From Eremophila alpestris peregrina (Eukaryota; Chordata; Aves; Passeriformes; Alaudidae): a stretch of 64,000 nucleotides of DNA. A model generated the notes under the pieces. The model made no database searches. It saw only the letters and a program-made list of their open reading frames with translations, and was not told the origin of the DNA. This document shows, in pieces, positions 1 to 11,929 of this stretch. The first letter of the stretch is position 1, and every line of letters starts with the position of its first letter. The DNA is taken from positions 1,222,642 to 1,286,641 of the forward strand of contig WMCF01000088.1 of NCBI GenBank assembly GCA_009792885.1, written 5' to 3'. A program made the position numbers and the translations under genes.

Positions 1-3000
1 GTTATTGCATGTCAGGAGTTATTGTGATTTATAAAGTACCTCTTATGTGGTGTGTTATGAAAGCCCTTGGCTTTCGGTCCCAGTCACGAAGAGGAGATGA
101 TAGCAGCTTTATCTGCAATAGCCAACTTGACCTGGAACCTTCTATCACATTTAATGATGCTTCAGTGCTGCCTTTTGCTTCCACCTGAGTTTAGGGTAGA
201 GTCAACTTTCATAAAGTGAAAAAATAGCAGAATCCTTTTAGAAAAAAAAAAAAAAAAAACAAAAAACCAAAACAACCCAAACTGTTAAGAGAGAGAACTG
301 CACTGTGTGGTGTTAATGTCCCAAACAGCCTTGCTCTGTAAGTGCAGTGCTGCAGTTGGTCCTTTAATAACATGCTCTGTCTGTCCTTCCCAAACCTCTC
401 ATTCAGGACTATTACTCCTCTCTTGAGAATTTCACATGTCTTAGAGATGACAAAAACATTACAGAGTGGGAAAAGGGGTGGAGATGAGTGTAAGTAGATG
501 GGTGGGTCCACAGCTAGGATATTATTCCTGAGTGTGCTTCTTGAAAAGAAATTTAAATACCAAACTGTATTAAAACTCCCACTAACCTATATTTAACACC
601 AAAAGTGAACTGCTGTGAATGGAGAAGAGACTCTTTCAGCAGGGGATTCCTAAGGACCATGCTGTACTGTTCTTTGTCCCAAAAGCATGTGTGTATATAC
701 ATAAATTTGAAGAAGCAACAGGCACAGGGCTCCTTTGTTATTTTCTCTGTGGAGCTGTCCTTTAAAGGATTAGGTAAGGTGTGGGTGCAGGTTGGTAACT
801 GGGCATCACCATCCTGCCAAAACACAACCCAGCACAGAACTTCTGACCTGTGCATCATCTTTGCAACATGAGCTGTTTATTTATAGTCCTATGGCATCCT
901 GGAGCAACAGGGAATTCCTGGAAAGGCAAAGAACTTTCCCTGAGTCAGGAAAGGTGGCAGAAATGGCTCCAGGACACACTAACCCTGCTCTGGCTCAACA
1001 GGGCAGCAGGGGGATTTTATTATATTACTATTTTATTGTTTATTATTAATATTAATAATTATTTAATAATTACATTTAAAATTTGATTAATCCAAAGCAG
1101 CTAATGTATGCTGCTGGGCTAAATGCAACAGAGTTGCTGGGAATCTCCCTGCAGAGCTGCATTGCTGTGCATGCTGCATGTGGCTGTAAGGCTGCAGGCA
1201 CAGCAGAATCCCCACCCTTGCCTCTCCCAGGTCCACTGGGGCAGCCTGGGAGCCAGCTGCTGGAAACAAGTGCAATAGCACCCTTTTCCAGGGGTAAGGA
1301 AAACAGCTTCCCACCTTGGGGGCCGAAAAAATTGCCATATATACCCACAAGTGTGGTCATTTTTGGCAGTGAAGATGGGTGATGTCACTTGATCTGGACC
1401 TTTTGTCACCAAGCAGGGCTGGCCCCATCCTGCCTCACTGAGCATGGAAAAAGCTCCTATCAGGCTCTTGCTGGATTTTCACACCTATAAAACCCCATGA
1501 GCTATTCTGCTGGCAGCTGGGACACGTGGGAAGGCTGGAAAAACCTGTCTGAATGGAAGTGCTACTGGATAAATTGTAATTGTACTTGGCAATCCAGTCT
1601 TTTAGGTTGTGCTTTCTTTATATCTAAACACAAGACTAGGTCCAAGGCAGAAATATGATGTAAAAGGATAATAAAAATAAAATACACTTAACTGTGGGTG
1701 ATGACTGCCATCCTCCTTTGAGATACAAAGGCACATCAGGAAAATGGCAAGGAATAGTCTTCTATAGAATCAGCATAGCAGCCATCAGAGCCAAGTGCAA
1801 GGGATTGCCTTGGAGAATGGCAGATATTTTACAGAGAACCTCCCTCTGAAATGCAGGTGGAGAATGACCACAGATGCTTCCAAGAGACTTAATTGTCCTT
1901 GCCAGCAAGGCTCATTATCCATACATAAACATATGTGCTGCCTCTCAACAGCAAAGTACAGTTTTTTCAAGAGACTATTTTAAATCTGAACTGCTTGAGT
2001 GTCAAATTGGTTCAGTCTGGCTTGATTTTAATTACAGCAGCCATTGGATCATGCTGGTGGGTGAGGGAAGATGTGCTACTTCTGTAGGCAAAGGAAGATA
2101 TGTTTGCAAAACTAGTGCCTGTAAAAACACTGCTGTGTCTTTCAGCATCACCACAGGAGTGAGAATGGAGGTCAGCAAAGAGCCTTAGTGCCTGTTCCAG
2201 TGGGGTTTTCCTCTGGGCCTCAGCCAGGGTTCCCTTCTTGAGAGAATGCTGCCTCTTGGTGGAAAAAGTGAGAGCTGGACCTTGGGTCTGTTGCCCTACA
2301 GCACCTGCAGCCCCTTTTACCAGAGCAGGCACGTGGAAAACATAGGTTAGACCAATGATGGTGTTTAATTCTCTTTTTCCACTTGTATGAGGCACTGGAG
2401 AGCAGAGCCCTAGGGAAGCAGGCAATTTCCTGCAGGTATTTAACAAGCTGTGGCAGTACCTCTGAAGGCAGAATTAGCAGTGAAGGGGTTTTCTCCCCTC
2501 AGGCCCCGTTTGTAACCACCTCACTTGGTGATGAAGGTGAGGCCCAGGTGCCTCAAAGCATGTGTGATGTTGGGAGTGAGCTCAGGTAGAGCTGCCTTTG
2601 AAGTGTGACTTGGGAATAGTGGGTTGGACATGGGACAAGAGGGGTGAGTGTCCTGACAAGTGGAACAATTTGGGTGGAAGGAGGGAGAGGATTTTTTTTT
2701 TTCTAAGCTACTGTATCAATGCTAACCCTGAGACCTTTTCCCAACTCCTCAGCTTGGCCAGACTTCTCAAATACTATTTAACTGTGGTAGCAGCCAAACT
2801 GCTGGCTATTCTAGTTGGTGGAGCTGAAAGGTGCCAGGATACAGATGCTGTCAGAGGATTGTAACAGGGTGGTGGTCACTTTGCTGGGAAGGAACCATGG
2901 GCAGGAGTGAACCAAACCCATTTCAGCAAGCTGGGCTTGGCTGGGGCACAAATACGCTCAGATTTCAGAGCTCAGCAATCCTGCTCTTCACAGAAAATTA

Positions 3001-5521
3001 ATGTGTTTGCTTTAGATGTACCCCTTGGTGAAGGACCCTGGGGGCCCCATCACTGCAGCTCAGCACCATGAAGGGACACTGCTGACACACCACCTCTGCT
3101 GCTTCCCCAAAGCCTGGGCACAGCCTGTAAGCTTTATTAATTTTTATTTCCTAGGTCTGAAAAAGGTGCCCAGGACAGCACAGATGCCTGTCAGTGCAAG
3201 ATGCAGCCTTGCATGAGCAGGGTTGCAGACTTTGCAAGCATTATTGTTGGGGTGTCTTCCTTCTTCAAGTAGCCAAGTCATTACATTTAAATGTCAGTTT
3301 TTGGGGATTCTGGAAACCTTTTAGAAGTCCCTCTGCCCTTGTACTGTAAAGTTAGCAGCAAAACGTTTGAGAATGAGGGAATGGAAACTTGATGCCTGCA
3401 GCAATTCTCTCTAAGCTCATACCATTTGTGAATAAAGGTTAATAATGTTTGAAACTCTCTTAAAACTCAATTCAGTTTACCATCCTTAGGCAAAGCAAAA
3501 CAGACCACTAACAAAAAAACAACCCACCCTGTAAGCATTAATTCAGGAAAACAAGTAGCAGGTTTTGCCCCATCTATTATCAAGAACAGCAAACCAAAGT
3601 GTCCAATCCAGCTCAGGCATTGAAGCCATAACCAACAAAGCCAAATTGTAAGTGACCAAGCAGTAATGGGTTAAAAACAAGAAGACCTGACAGTCCATCC
3701 TCATCCTCAGCTCTGTTCTTGCCAGTGTCAGTGTTCAGGGCTTTCATTCTTGCTATTTCCAGCTAAAGGTGCTCAGCTTCCACATTTTTCTACCTCCCTA
3801 CTACCATGAGCTTTTACTCACAAGACAGGAGTTTTCCAACTGCAATGGCACATTAGAAAACAAGGTGTTTTTCCCCAGATGGAGGCTGAAGTCCCAAACA
3901 CGAGCAATGATAATACACTGAACCCACTGGGGACAAAGCAATCACACAAACACCCAACATGTTTCTAGCTCACTCCTCATTAGTAAGACCTGAAAAACAG
4001 CACAAACACACAAAAAGAGTCCTCTATATGAGGCAAGGAATATCTGAGCCCTGCTGGCTAATTCCTGCTTGTAAGGAGAAGTGGTGACTGCAGCCTCATA
4101 GCACAGCTGTAGCTGAAAAGAGTTTGGGAGGCACAAACAGAAGGGATGTGGAACTAGGGGAGCACCTGAGGTTGAGGGGTGCTGCTAATGTCTTGCCCTT
4201 GTCTGGATGCCAAAACTCCCAGTATACAGGCTTCTGCCCTGTATTCAAAATTTATAACCAAATCCTGCAGAAAAAAAAGCCAGTGGTTTTGAAGAAAACT
4301 CACCCCAAACTGGGACTTTTTATTGATCTGTTTGTTTTCCCTCTGGGTCTTTCAGCCTGCTGAGTGGTGCTGAGGCAGGGTGTTCCATAACCATGAGAAG
4401 TACCCATTTTCCTCTTAAAAAAACTCTCTGAAATCACTTGGGGATCCAAAATGCCTGATGTTGGAGAGGCTTTGGGATTTGGCTGCTGTTGAAGGTGGTT
4501 GCATTAACAGCTTTCAGTTACCATAAGCTGCACCCTGAGGTGTGGGGTTTGTTAAGAGAGCAGTGGCTTTGGTTTAAAGAGTCTGCTGCACCCCATTTTG
4601 GTTGTCCTGAGTGAAGGAGGCAGAAGTTTGAGGTCTTGGCTGTGGAGGTGATAGGTTCTGTTGTGTTTATCCTTTGGGGAATTTGGCGGTCTGTTCTCCT
4701 GTGTTGGTGTTGCAAGCCTGGCACTGGGTGTAACTGGGGGCTGCTGCTCACAGTGTGTGGGGTCTGTGTTTTACAGTGTGACTGAGTCCTAATTCATCCT
4801 CCAGCAGTGAACAGTGTGTACTTGAGTACAGTAATATTCCTTGCCTGTGATAGTTTGGCTTTTCCTCTTGTCTTGCTGTTTCTAAACAGGTAAAACCCCA
4901 GTTATGATTCCCCAAACTTGCCCCCTGTGCTCAGCTTTCTGCAGCAGAGCACTCATCTCAGAGCAGTCCCAGTCCTGGCAGGAAAGCCTTGCTTGTGTTA
5001 ATGAGGTCATTAAAGATCCCAAACCTTCCCCAGCTTTGTGCTGGGGCGATTGACCTTCTGAGGAGTTCACTTGGAGCCTCTGAAATGACTCCAGTCTCCC
5101 ACTGTGTGTCCATCAAAGGGAGCAGCTCTCTGTGATGAGGGAGGCCCCATCAGGATATCAACAAGTAAATTGGACTGCTGGCCACACTGTCAGAGCTTGT
5201 GTTAGAACTCAGGTGGGTGTCAATCAGGCACAGCACCATGTTATTATGGAAAACACAGACCTGAGATTATATCCCCCTGGCCCTGTTCCCCAGGTGCTGT
5301 GCCCACCAAAAAAGAATCGACTTGGAGCCCCTTTCTGCCTCAGCAAGGCTACTGGGCAGGAATTGCTCCAGGTGATGTGACAGCCCAGGACACAGCTAAC
5401 ACATGGGCTATGCCAGTTGTCCTAGCCGAGTTTGGGTGTAGCTCCCTCAACAGGAGCAGCTGTAAAAATTATCTACAGGCGTTTTTTTTCACCTCTTCTT
5501 TTGTAACTTTTTGATTTCCCA
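1..5521. other. Intergenic DNA, no gene recognised
   Basis: No open frame here looks like a conserved protein, and none has splice sites and a family signature together. Composition is ordinary CpG-poor vertebrate DNA. Visible local features are an A18 run at 242-259 with an A-rich continuation, and an AT-rich stretch at about 1015-1090 rich in TTATTA/TTAATA words. Ancient repeats may be present but I cannot name any. Confidence 0.6.
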
Positions 5522-5686
5522 GGGAAACTGAGGTTGCCCAGAGAAGCTGTGGCTGCCCCTGGATCCCTGGCAGCGTCCAAGGCCAGGTTGGACAGGGCTT
5601 GGAGCAGCCTGGGACAGTGGAAGGTGTCCCTGCCCATGGCAGGAGGTGGGATACGATGAGCTTTAAGGGCCCTTCCAACCCAAACC
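5522..5686 (+). mobile_element. CR1 LINE 3' fragment, 5' side of a split copy
   Basis: The stretch follows the avian CR1 3' end closely: a 'gcccagagaagctgtggctgcccc' type block, then 'aaggccaggttggacagggct', 'gtggaaggtgtccctgccc' and 'cccttccaacccaaacc'. It stops abruptly at AAACC, exactly where CR1 would continue with ATTCTATGATTCT. That missing tail appears at 6307, on the far side of an LTR. The copy is 5'-truncated and non-coding, as most CR1 copies are. Confidence 0.88.
5683..5686. repeat. Target-site duplication AACC, left copy
   Basis: AACC directly precedes the TG that begins the LTR. It matches the AACC at 6303-6306 after the terminal CA of the LTR. A 4-bp duplication is usual for gammaretrovirus-like (class I) integrases; alpharetroviruses normally leave 6 bp and ERVL elements 5 bp. 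Four bases alone could match by chance, but the flanking CR1 continuity makes the reading firm. Confidence 0.75.
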
Positions 5687-6302
5687 TGCGGTGGTCCCTC
5701 TCTGCCCCAGGGTCTCCCTCGGGCAGCCCGGCTGTGAGGTGGCACCACAGCAATGGGTGGGTTCATGGAGCACCCCAGATCGTGGGAGTACTCAGAGGCA
5801 CGAAAACCACGATGCAGCCATCGGAGTAAGAGACCGACTCTCCTGAGGGTCTAAATCCAGGCTTTGTGGGAGCTCGAAAGAGCCCACTTAGCTCGAATAG
5901 CGACCTGCTCAGGAGAGCCCCGGATTGACCCGTGCATGAGTTTATAAACAGGGGTGGGGAAAGGGGAGGAGAACTGGGAATATCCAATGAGGGTTAACCG
6001 GGGCGGGGAACTGAACAGAACTGACAGTACAACTTTCCAACCGGGGATAACGAGGGGTGGAACCAGGGCTCCACTGCCAATCACTCGACGCCCTTCCTGG
6101 AACTTTCCAGCAGGAAAGGGGCGGCCTCGGGTGACTGACAGGGAGCTCTGGGAGGGGTTCAGAGACTGACACACGGCCCTGAGGGCTGGCCTTGGGAGGG
6201 GTTAACTTGGAGGGCGGAGCAGGGTAAACTAATACAGGAAAAACATAGGGGAACAGGAATAAACCATTCTAACAGAGTCAGGGGAGAACAACAGAAATCC
6301 CA
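5687..6302 (-). mobile_element. Solo LTR of an endogenous retrovirus
   Basis: This 616-bp segment begins with TG and ends with CA on the + strand. It is flanked by AACC on both sides and interrupts a CR1 tail. Read on the minus strand it has LTR architecture: a U3-like part (6302 down to about 5950) with ATTGG/CCAAT-type motifs and a kB-like GGAACTTTCC at 6099-6108, then a TATA-like GTTTATAAAC at 5940-5949, then an R/U5-like part to 5687. It is richer in CpG than its flanks, which suggests a fairly recent insertion. No gag, pol or env sequence adjoins it, so it is most simply a solo LTR left by LTR-LTR recombination. I infer class I from the 4-bp duplication; I do not know the family name. 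Confidence 0.8.
5940..5949 (-). promoter_or_regulatory. TATA-like box of the LTR promoter
   Basis: GTTTATAAAC is its own reverse complement, so it can serve on either strand. Within the minus-strand LTR it lies about 355 bases after the U3 start, leaving roughly 250 bases for R and U5, which is a normal LTR layout. A start site would be expected near 5910-5920. No activity can be inferred from sequence alone. Confidence 0.5.
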
Positions 6303-6306
6303 AACC
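6303..6306. repeat. Target-site duplication AACC, right copy
   Basis: This is the second AACC, directly after the CA at the right end of the LTR. It is followed at once by the rest of the interrupted CR1 tail. Confidence 0.75.
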
Positions 6307-6325
6307 ATTCTGGGATTCTCTGACA
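6307..6325 (+). mobile_element. CR1 tail, 3' side of the split copy
   Basis: ATTCTGGGATTCTCTGAC fits the terminal ATTCTATGATTCT octamer repeats of CR1 with few changes. Joined to the AAACC at 5682-5686 it restores the normal CR1 end. This shows that the LTR inserted into an existing CR1 copy. Confidence 0.78.
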
Positions 6326-9300
6326 TCCTCTGAAAACACCACTTTTCTAGTGTTAGTGCAGGTGGGGCAAGCTGGCTCCAACATTTGTCTCATCCCTCCA
6401 AAGCCATCCTGTGAGCCAACTGCTCCCCTCCCACACAGCTTCTTGGGGAGCACAGGCTGCAGCCTCCTCCACGGGTGCTGCCCAAAAGGCCTCTGCCCCT
6501 GTCTTGCATACAAATTGCTGCTATTGAGAGTTGGGTTGGTTTTTTCTTCCCCTTAGCTGAATTACTGTGAGAATTTCAATTTAGTAGGAGAAGAGCCTCA
6601 AAAGTGTTAGCTTCTGTGTGCAGGGAGGGAGATTGCTGCTGTTAAGGTTTTCCTGAGCAGTGCAGGTGGCAGAAGGAAAGACCAGCAGCTGTGGCACAGC
6701 AGCCTCCTCCCTGCCATTTTTGGGATGCTCAGGTGCTGTTTTAGGGCACACCAACGAATCTTTCACTGCCAGCAAGCCTGCAAGGAAAGGCTGCTCTGTG
6801 TGGGTGATTATTTTATTTTCTTGCCTTTTTTTTTTTCTTTCCTTCCCCACCCCAGCCAGAGCCTTGGCACAACTCGTGGCTCTCCTACGTTGCCATCTGA
6901 GGCAGCACAGCCTTGGGTGGTGCTTGGCACCTGCAGAGGGGCACCTCAGGCACCCCTGGGGGTGAACAGTGGTGAAGCCTCTGCCCTGCCCCAGGGATGC
7001 AGCAGCCCTGGATTCAGGTGTGATATCCCACCTGGGGCTTCTCCCCCCTGGGCCCTAAGCAGGAGCTCCTCTCTGCAGAGGAGGGAGCAGGAAAAGGGAA
7101 AGCAAAATTCAGGTTTCTGCAAGATGCACCGTGCATGCACCAGCTTGCTTTCAGTGGCTGCAGGGGGATAGCAGCACTGTTTTACCTCTTATTTTTGAGA
7201 CCAGGCAGAGCTCACTCCTTACTTGTCATTGTAATGCATAACATCCAGCTCTTCCCCTGTTCTCTTAAAGAAATTGCTTTAAAAATAATCCACTTTTTTT
7301 TTTTTTTCCTTTTAAACTGAAGGAGGCTCTTTTGTCACTCAGACAGACTTGCTAGTTAGCTGCATCCATGTGTACTTCTGAATTTGCTTAGAGGGCTGTG
7401 ATAATCCTTAAATCTGCTTTTAAGCCAGCCTGGTCTCCCCATCCTGTCTGCTGTGGGCAGCTTGTGGCAGCCTGAAGTTTAAATGGCTGGGGGCACTTAG
7501 GGATGGGCCATTACCACATTTAAATGTTTCTCCTAAATGCTAGGAAAGGCCTCAGCAGGGGGAAAAAAAATATTTGCATGCTTAATTAACTGACCAAGAT
7601 AATTAATACATGGCCAGCTCCAGGCCTGCAGGGAAGGTACCAGAGTCAATGGATCCAGCTGTTATTTAATAGTGCAAATGCTTTGCTGCTTCAGTGAGGT
7701 TAAGCATGTAGTGAGCTAATGTCTCTTACAGCTGAAATGTTTGGAAAAAGCCATCCCAGCTCTGCTAGAGCATCAGGAATCTGTGGATTTTTCCCTCCTG
7801 GCCAGAGGAGGCTGCCTGTACCGGGCAGAGCTTGTTGCTTACTGGCCTCACATGCCTGGGGCAATGGATGGGGATGCTGAGCTCTTCCAGGTGCCTTTAG
7901 GAAAGTGCTGCTGGCTCAGATCTGCCAAGCCTTCCCTGTGGGTAGACTGGAGGTGAAAAACAAGCAGGTTTGTTCCACGCTGAACATGCCCACGTCTTGT
8001 CACACAAATGTGCAGCACGGATGAAAACAAAAAACAAGCTACAGATGGACACTGGCAACCTGTCGCTAAGCACAAGCCTCTAAATTCAAAATAAACATAA
8101 TGCAGCAGCTCAGTGTGGTCTCAACGGGATCCAGGAATTTCCATGGTGGATATTGGAATGTCCTGGTCCTTGTTTGCACCTGGGACTTGATTTCAATTCA
8201 GATTTCATCAGCCTGAAAAAGAAATCCCTGAACGGGTCATGAAGTCTTATATTGGTGATTGGCTCCCTAGGGGAGTGTCCGAGTGCCAGTGATGGAGAAG
8301 GTCCTTGGAATTCCCTGGAAGCTTGGCCAGAACTGGCTCCTGCAGGTGCCTTGATCTGTCCTGAGACTTGCAGATGTTGCTTAGGTCATTCAAGAGAAGT
8401 TTCTTCAGTCTTAGTAGACACAACAAAGGCATCACAACTTCAAGGGCCTTCAAAAGGATTATTCCCATGCCTGTGTCCCCCTGCTGTTCAGCGGTTTTCC
8501 CTTAATGCCTCTGTTGCTGCAGGTGGCACCTCCTGCTTGTCCTGTCCTACAGACAAGCCCAGAGAGGAGGCAGCTCTCCCCAGGAGGTCTGACAGGCTGC
8601 ACAAACAGCCAAAGGAAACCATGCAAATATTGTTTTCCTTATTTCTGGAGGGCAGGAGCTGAGGCAGCAAAGGCATCTCTCTAGAACTGCAGCTCTTCTG
8701 GGCTGCCTCCCATGCAAAATTTTTTCTGGAGGCACTTAAGAGTTAATTCCAGCTGCCAAGGCTTTTTTCTCCTACCCATGGAGATAAGAGCAGCTGCACT
8801 TGGCCACACCAAGCTCCCTCTTGCCTGGTATTTGGTCTTTGGCTGCTGAGAGATCAGAGGTGGCTGAGGAGGCAAAAGCAGGCACGTTTCCTCACTTGAC
8901 CTCCCCATCAGCCACTTATCACCTGCCCGTGGCTGCCAGAGCACCAAAAACGCAGTGCCTGCCTCTCCTTGGAAGGGGCTCCCAAATGGGCACAGGAAAA
9001 TCAGGAGCCCGATGGCTGTGGTGGTGCTCCCTGAGCTCTGAGTAATTAATTGTGTGGCACGTGGAGCTGTGTGTGTGCCAGAGCAATTAACTGAAGTGAA
9101 ACACATGCTCTTCCAGTCTTACACGCCGTGGTTAGGACAGAAATGAGGATGATCATCAAAATGAATTATTTCTGTATTAGCAAGGCTCAGGGATATCTCT
9201 CAGCTCTGTAATTAATTTTAATTGTGAGTGAGTGACTCCTGTCAGGGCTTCAGCTGAGAAACTGCATCTCTCTCCCACAAGGAAGACCATAACTATTCCT

Positions 9301-10539
9301 GGATATGAAGGTCTGCGGAGAGTGAGGATTTGTTTCATGTTTGAAAATTTTCCAGCTGATGGAAATGGAGAAGTTCCTGCTGAGAATGTCCCTCTTCTCT
9401 GAGGGACTTGAAGGGGCCTCTGCACATCAGCAAAGAGCACAATGTCTTCTACTTGGGTTTGCACAGCAAGAGACAGAATTAACACTCTGCTTCCACAAAT
9501 CTTTTTCTCAAAGGCCATGACTGACACCAGCCAGCCCCTGGTGAGATGTGAGGACCTTGTGGATGCTCACACTTCTTCCCATGTGCCTCACTGGGATCAG
9601 CTGGGTTTATTACCCTGTCTGTGCTCCTTTGGGTGGTGTGTAGGGACTCCAGGGACTCTTGAGTACAGCAGTACAGGCACAGAGAGCAAGTTACAGCAGT
9701 GGGAGGAGCAGAGGACTTCACTCTGTCCTTCCCACTGCCACGGAGTAGCTGCAATCCCTGGACAGGGACAGCAGCAGCTGGGTGGCTTTCCCTGCCATTA
9801 CAGGGGGCATTGTTTCTGGTCTCCCCAGCCTCACCAGGGATGCTCTGAGGTCTTCATCAGACGAGTTATCCCTGCTGAAGGAGATGCTCAGCTGCACGTG
9901 GGGTCAGGGAATGCCAGCATGGGAAGCTTTGAGCAAGGCGGGTCCTGCACTCTTTGTTGTCAAGCAGGTAAAACTTTCTGTGTGACACACACGATTTTGA
10001 GCTGTTTGCATAGTAACTTAAAATGTGTTTAAAAGGTCAAAGTGCTAAAGCACAAAGAGTTACAAAGTATAACCTTTATAATTACCCCTATGGAAAAAAT
10101 ATTTACAGTGTCTTAGCTTTCGTTTGCTGCTGAAATACCTTTCAGTGGCATGGAAAAAAAACCCAAAACCCAAACCCAAACTATGCTATGTTTTAATTGC
10201 AGCCTGGCTTTTGATCAGATGTGTATTTTGAAGGAAAGAAAAAAAAAAAAGAGGAGAGAGAAAAATGTGGCTTTGTGTGTATTCTGTGTTACATTATTAT
10301 TCAAGAAGCCTTAAGCCACAAAAGCTCCTACGGGAAGATTCATTATCGCATTAAGTACGAGATAGGGAGGGGATGCCTTGCTGGCAGCCGCAGACAATAT
10401 GTTGCTTTTCTACTTTGTTTGGGTTGATCTCCCCCCCTCCCCTCTGGGGGCTGCGTGTTCTAGAGAAACAGTTTAAGACACAGTTGGATGGGAAAAAAAA
10501 ATTAAAAACAAAACAAAAAAAAAATTAAAAAAAGAAGAA
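6326..10539. other. Intergenic DNA, no gene recognised
   Basis: No recognisable coding exon. The 196-codon frame at 9442-10032 has no family resemblance and no supporting context. A block at 7560-7740 contains an octamer ATTTGCAT (7572-7579) and several TTAATTA/TAATTAA words and may be a regulatory element. Poly-T and poly-A runs occur near 6825, 7290 and 10240. Confidence 0.55.
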
Positions 10540-10890
10540 AGGCAGACGGAGGCAAGTGACCGCAGCGCAAAGCTGGAGGTTTCTAACGGCTCCCTCCGAC
10601 TTCAAACACCTCCCCGGGCTGCAGAGAGCCCTCGCCCTGCGGCTTCCAGCCTGGCAAGCACCGCCCAGAGGGACCGGGCAGGGCGGGCATCCCCCCGCGG
10701 GCATCCCGCGTTAGCTGGGCTCTCCATCCCCGGCCGTCCCCTCCCTCTCTTCTCCTCTGCAACGCTGTTTTCTCTCCCCTGGCGCTTTCCTGCCCCACAA
10801 AGCTTCTCTTTCTATCCCCGGGGAGCTGCGGGATGAAGGGAAAGCTGATGGTCCGGCTCTGGCCGGGAAAGGACCTTCCGGAAACAAGCA
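10540..10890. promoter_or_regulatory. Orphan CpG-rich patch
   Basis: About 350 bases have high GC and roughly 25 CpG dinucleotides by eye, whereas the surrounding DNA has almost none. It is preceded by an A-rich run (10490-10545) and followed by a stretch with E-box-like CACCTG and TAATGAAT words. No known exon is visible on either strand. It could be an unannotated promoter, a noncoding first exon or a developmental enhancer. A minus-strand 106-codon frame crosses it but resembles nothing I know. Confidence 0.5.
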
Positions 10891-11892
10891 AAAATATTTG
10901 CACCCAGATCTCCTAGTTGTAAGAAATGGAGAAATAAGTGTGTGCCTCTCTTAATCGCTGATTTACAGCTTGTGGGTGACCGATCTGAGCCAGCAGCCGG
11001 GAAAAAAAGAGCGGAGACTTTGGAAAAGGCTCAACACCTGTCTTCTGACAGGAGGCAGGTTCCAGGCATATCTTACGGGATGCTCACTAATGAATAGCCT
11101 GGCAAGCAGGGCTTCTTTTTAAATAACAGTGTAGGCTGTCTTCTCATACTGGTGATACACTTAAAAAAGAAGATATTAAAGCCCATTTATTCTGCTTTGA
11201 AAACTAGAATCCTTGCGACAGAGGCCTGGCTTGGATTGTTCTTTTGGTTACAAACCCCATTCTTCCTGCAAGGGAATTCTGCAGCTTCAAGACTGACTGG
11301 TTCCCTAATTTGTGTTTTTAAAAAAAAAACCAAAACCAAAGATACATCACTTGTGCATTATATTTTATTGATGTTACTGTAAAATACATATTTGCTTGCA
11401 TTCCTAATTGGGGAAGCACAGATGGCAGTGGCTTCTGCTGGAGTGATACGCTCTTTAAAATATCTGGTAACATTACAACAAAGTGTAGTCATTAAAATAA
11501 GTGTCTGTGTGTGCTGCAGGATTTTCGTTCATAGGAGCAAAGCTCTGCCCTGTTTTGAGGATGGAGGTTTGGTTTAACCCATGCCTGGGCTGGTGCCTGG
11601 CAGGGTGGAATAAATCTGGCTCAGTGGGATAAACCCAGCATGGTTCACCTGACCGTGGTGCTGCCAAGACCCACTTGCTTGAGGGCAAATTGATTCTTTC
11701 TGAATAAGGGGTGATGTGTTCAGAGGGTCTGGAGTTGGTGGAAGTCATAGATAAATTCATTTTGGTGTTGTGTGTGCAACAGAAGGGTGGCTGAGGAGCA
11801 GCCACTGCCTCCTGGAAATGCACTGGTGCTTAGGGTGCCCTTGGAAGGGTACTGCTGTTCTGGAATGGAAAAATAAGAAAAAAAAAAAAAAA
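10891..11892. other. Intergenic DNA, no gene recognised
   Basis: I see no coding exon. The first 200 bases, next to the CpG patch, have a word content typical of regulatory DNA, but I cannot assign a function. The end runs into a poly-A tract beside an assembly gap. Confidence 0.5.
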
Positions 11893-11912
11893 NNNNNNNN
11901 NNNNNNNNNNNN
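11893..11912. other. Assembly gap of 20 N
   Basis: Twenty Ns sit between an A-run ending at 11892 and an A17 run at 11913-11929. The gap is therefore inside or beside a homopolymer, and its true length is unknown. Confidence 0.98.
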
Positions 11913-11929
11913 AAAAAAAAAAAAAAAAA

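Noticed and set aside
9442..10032. 196-codon plus-strand open frame
   Set aside because: No recognisable family and no promoter or splice context. Most likely chance.
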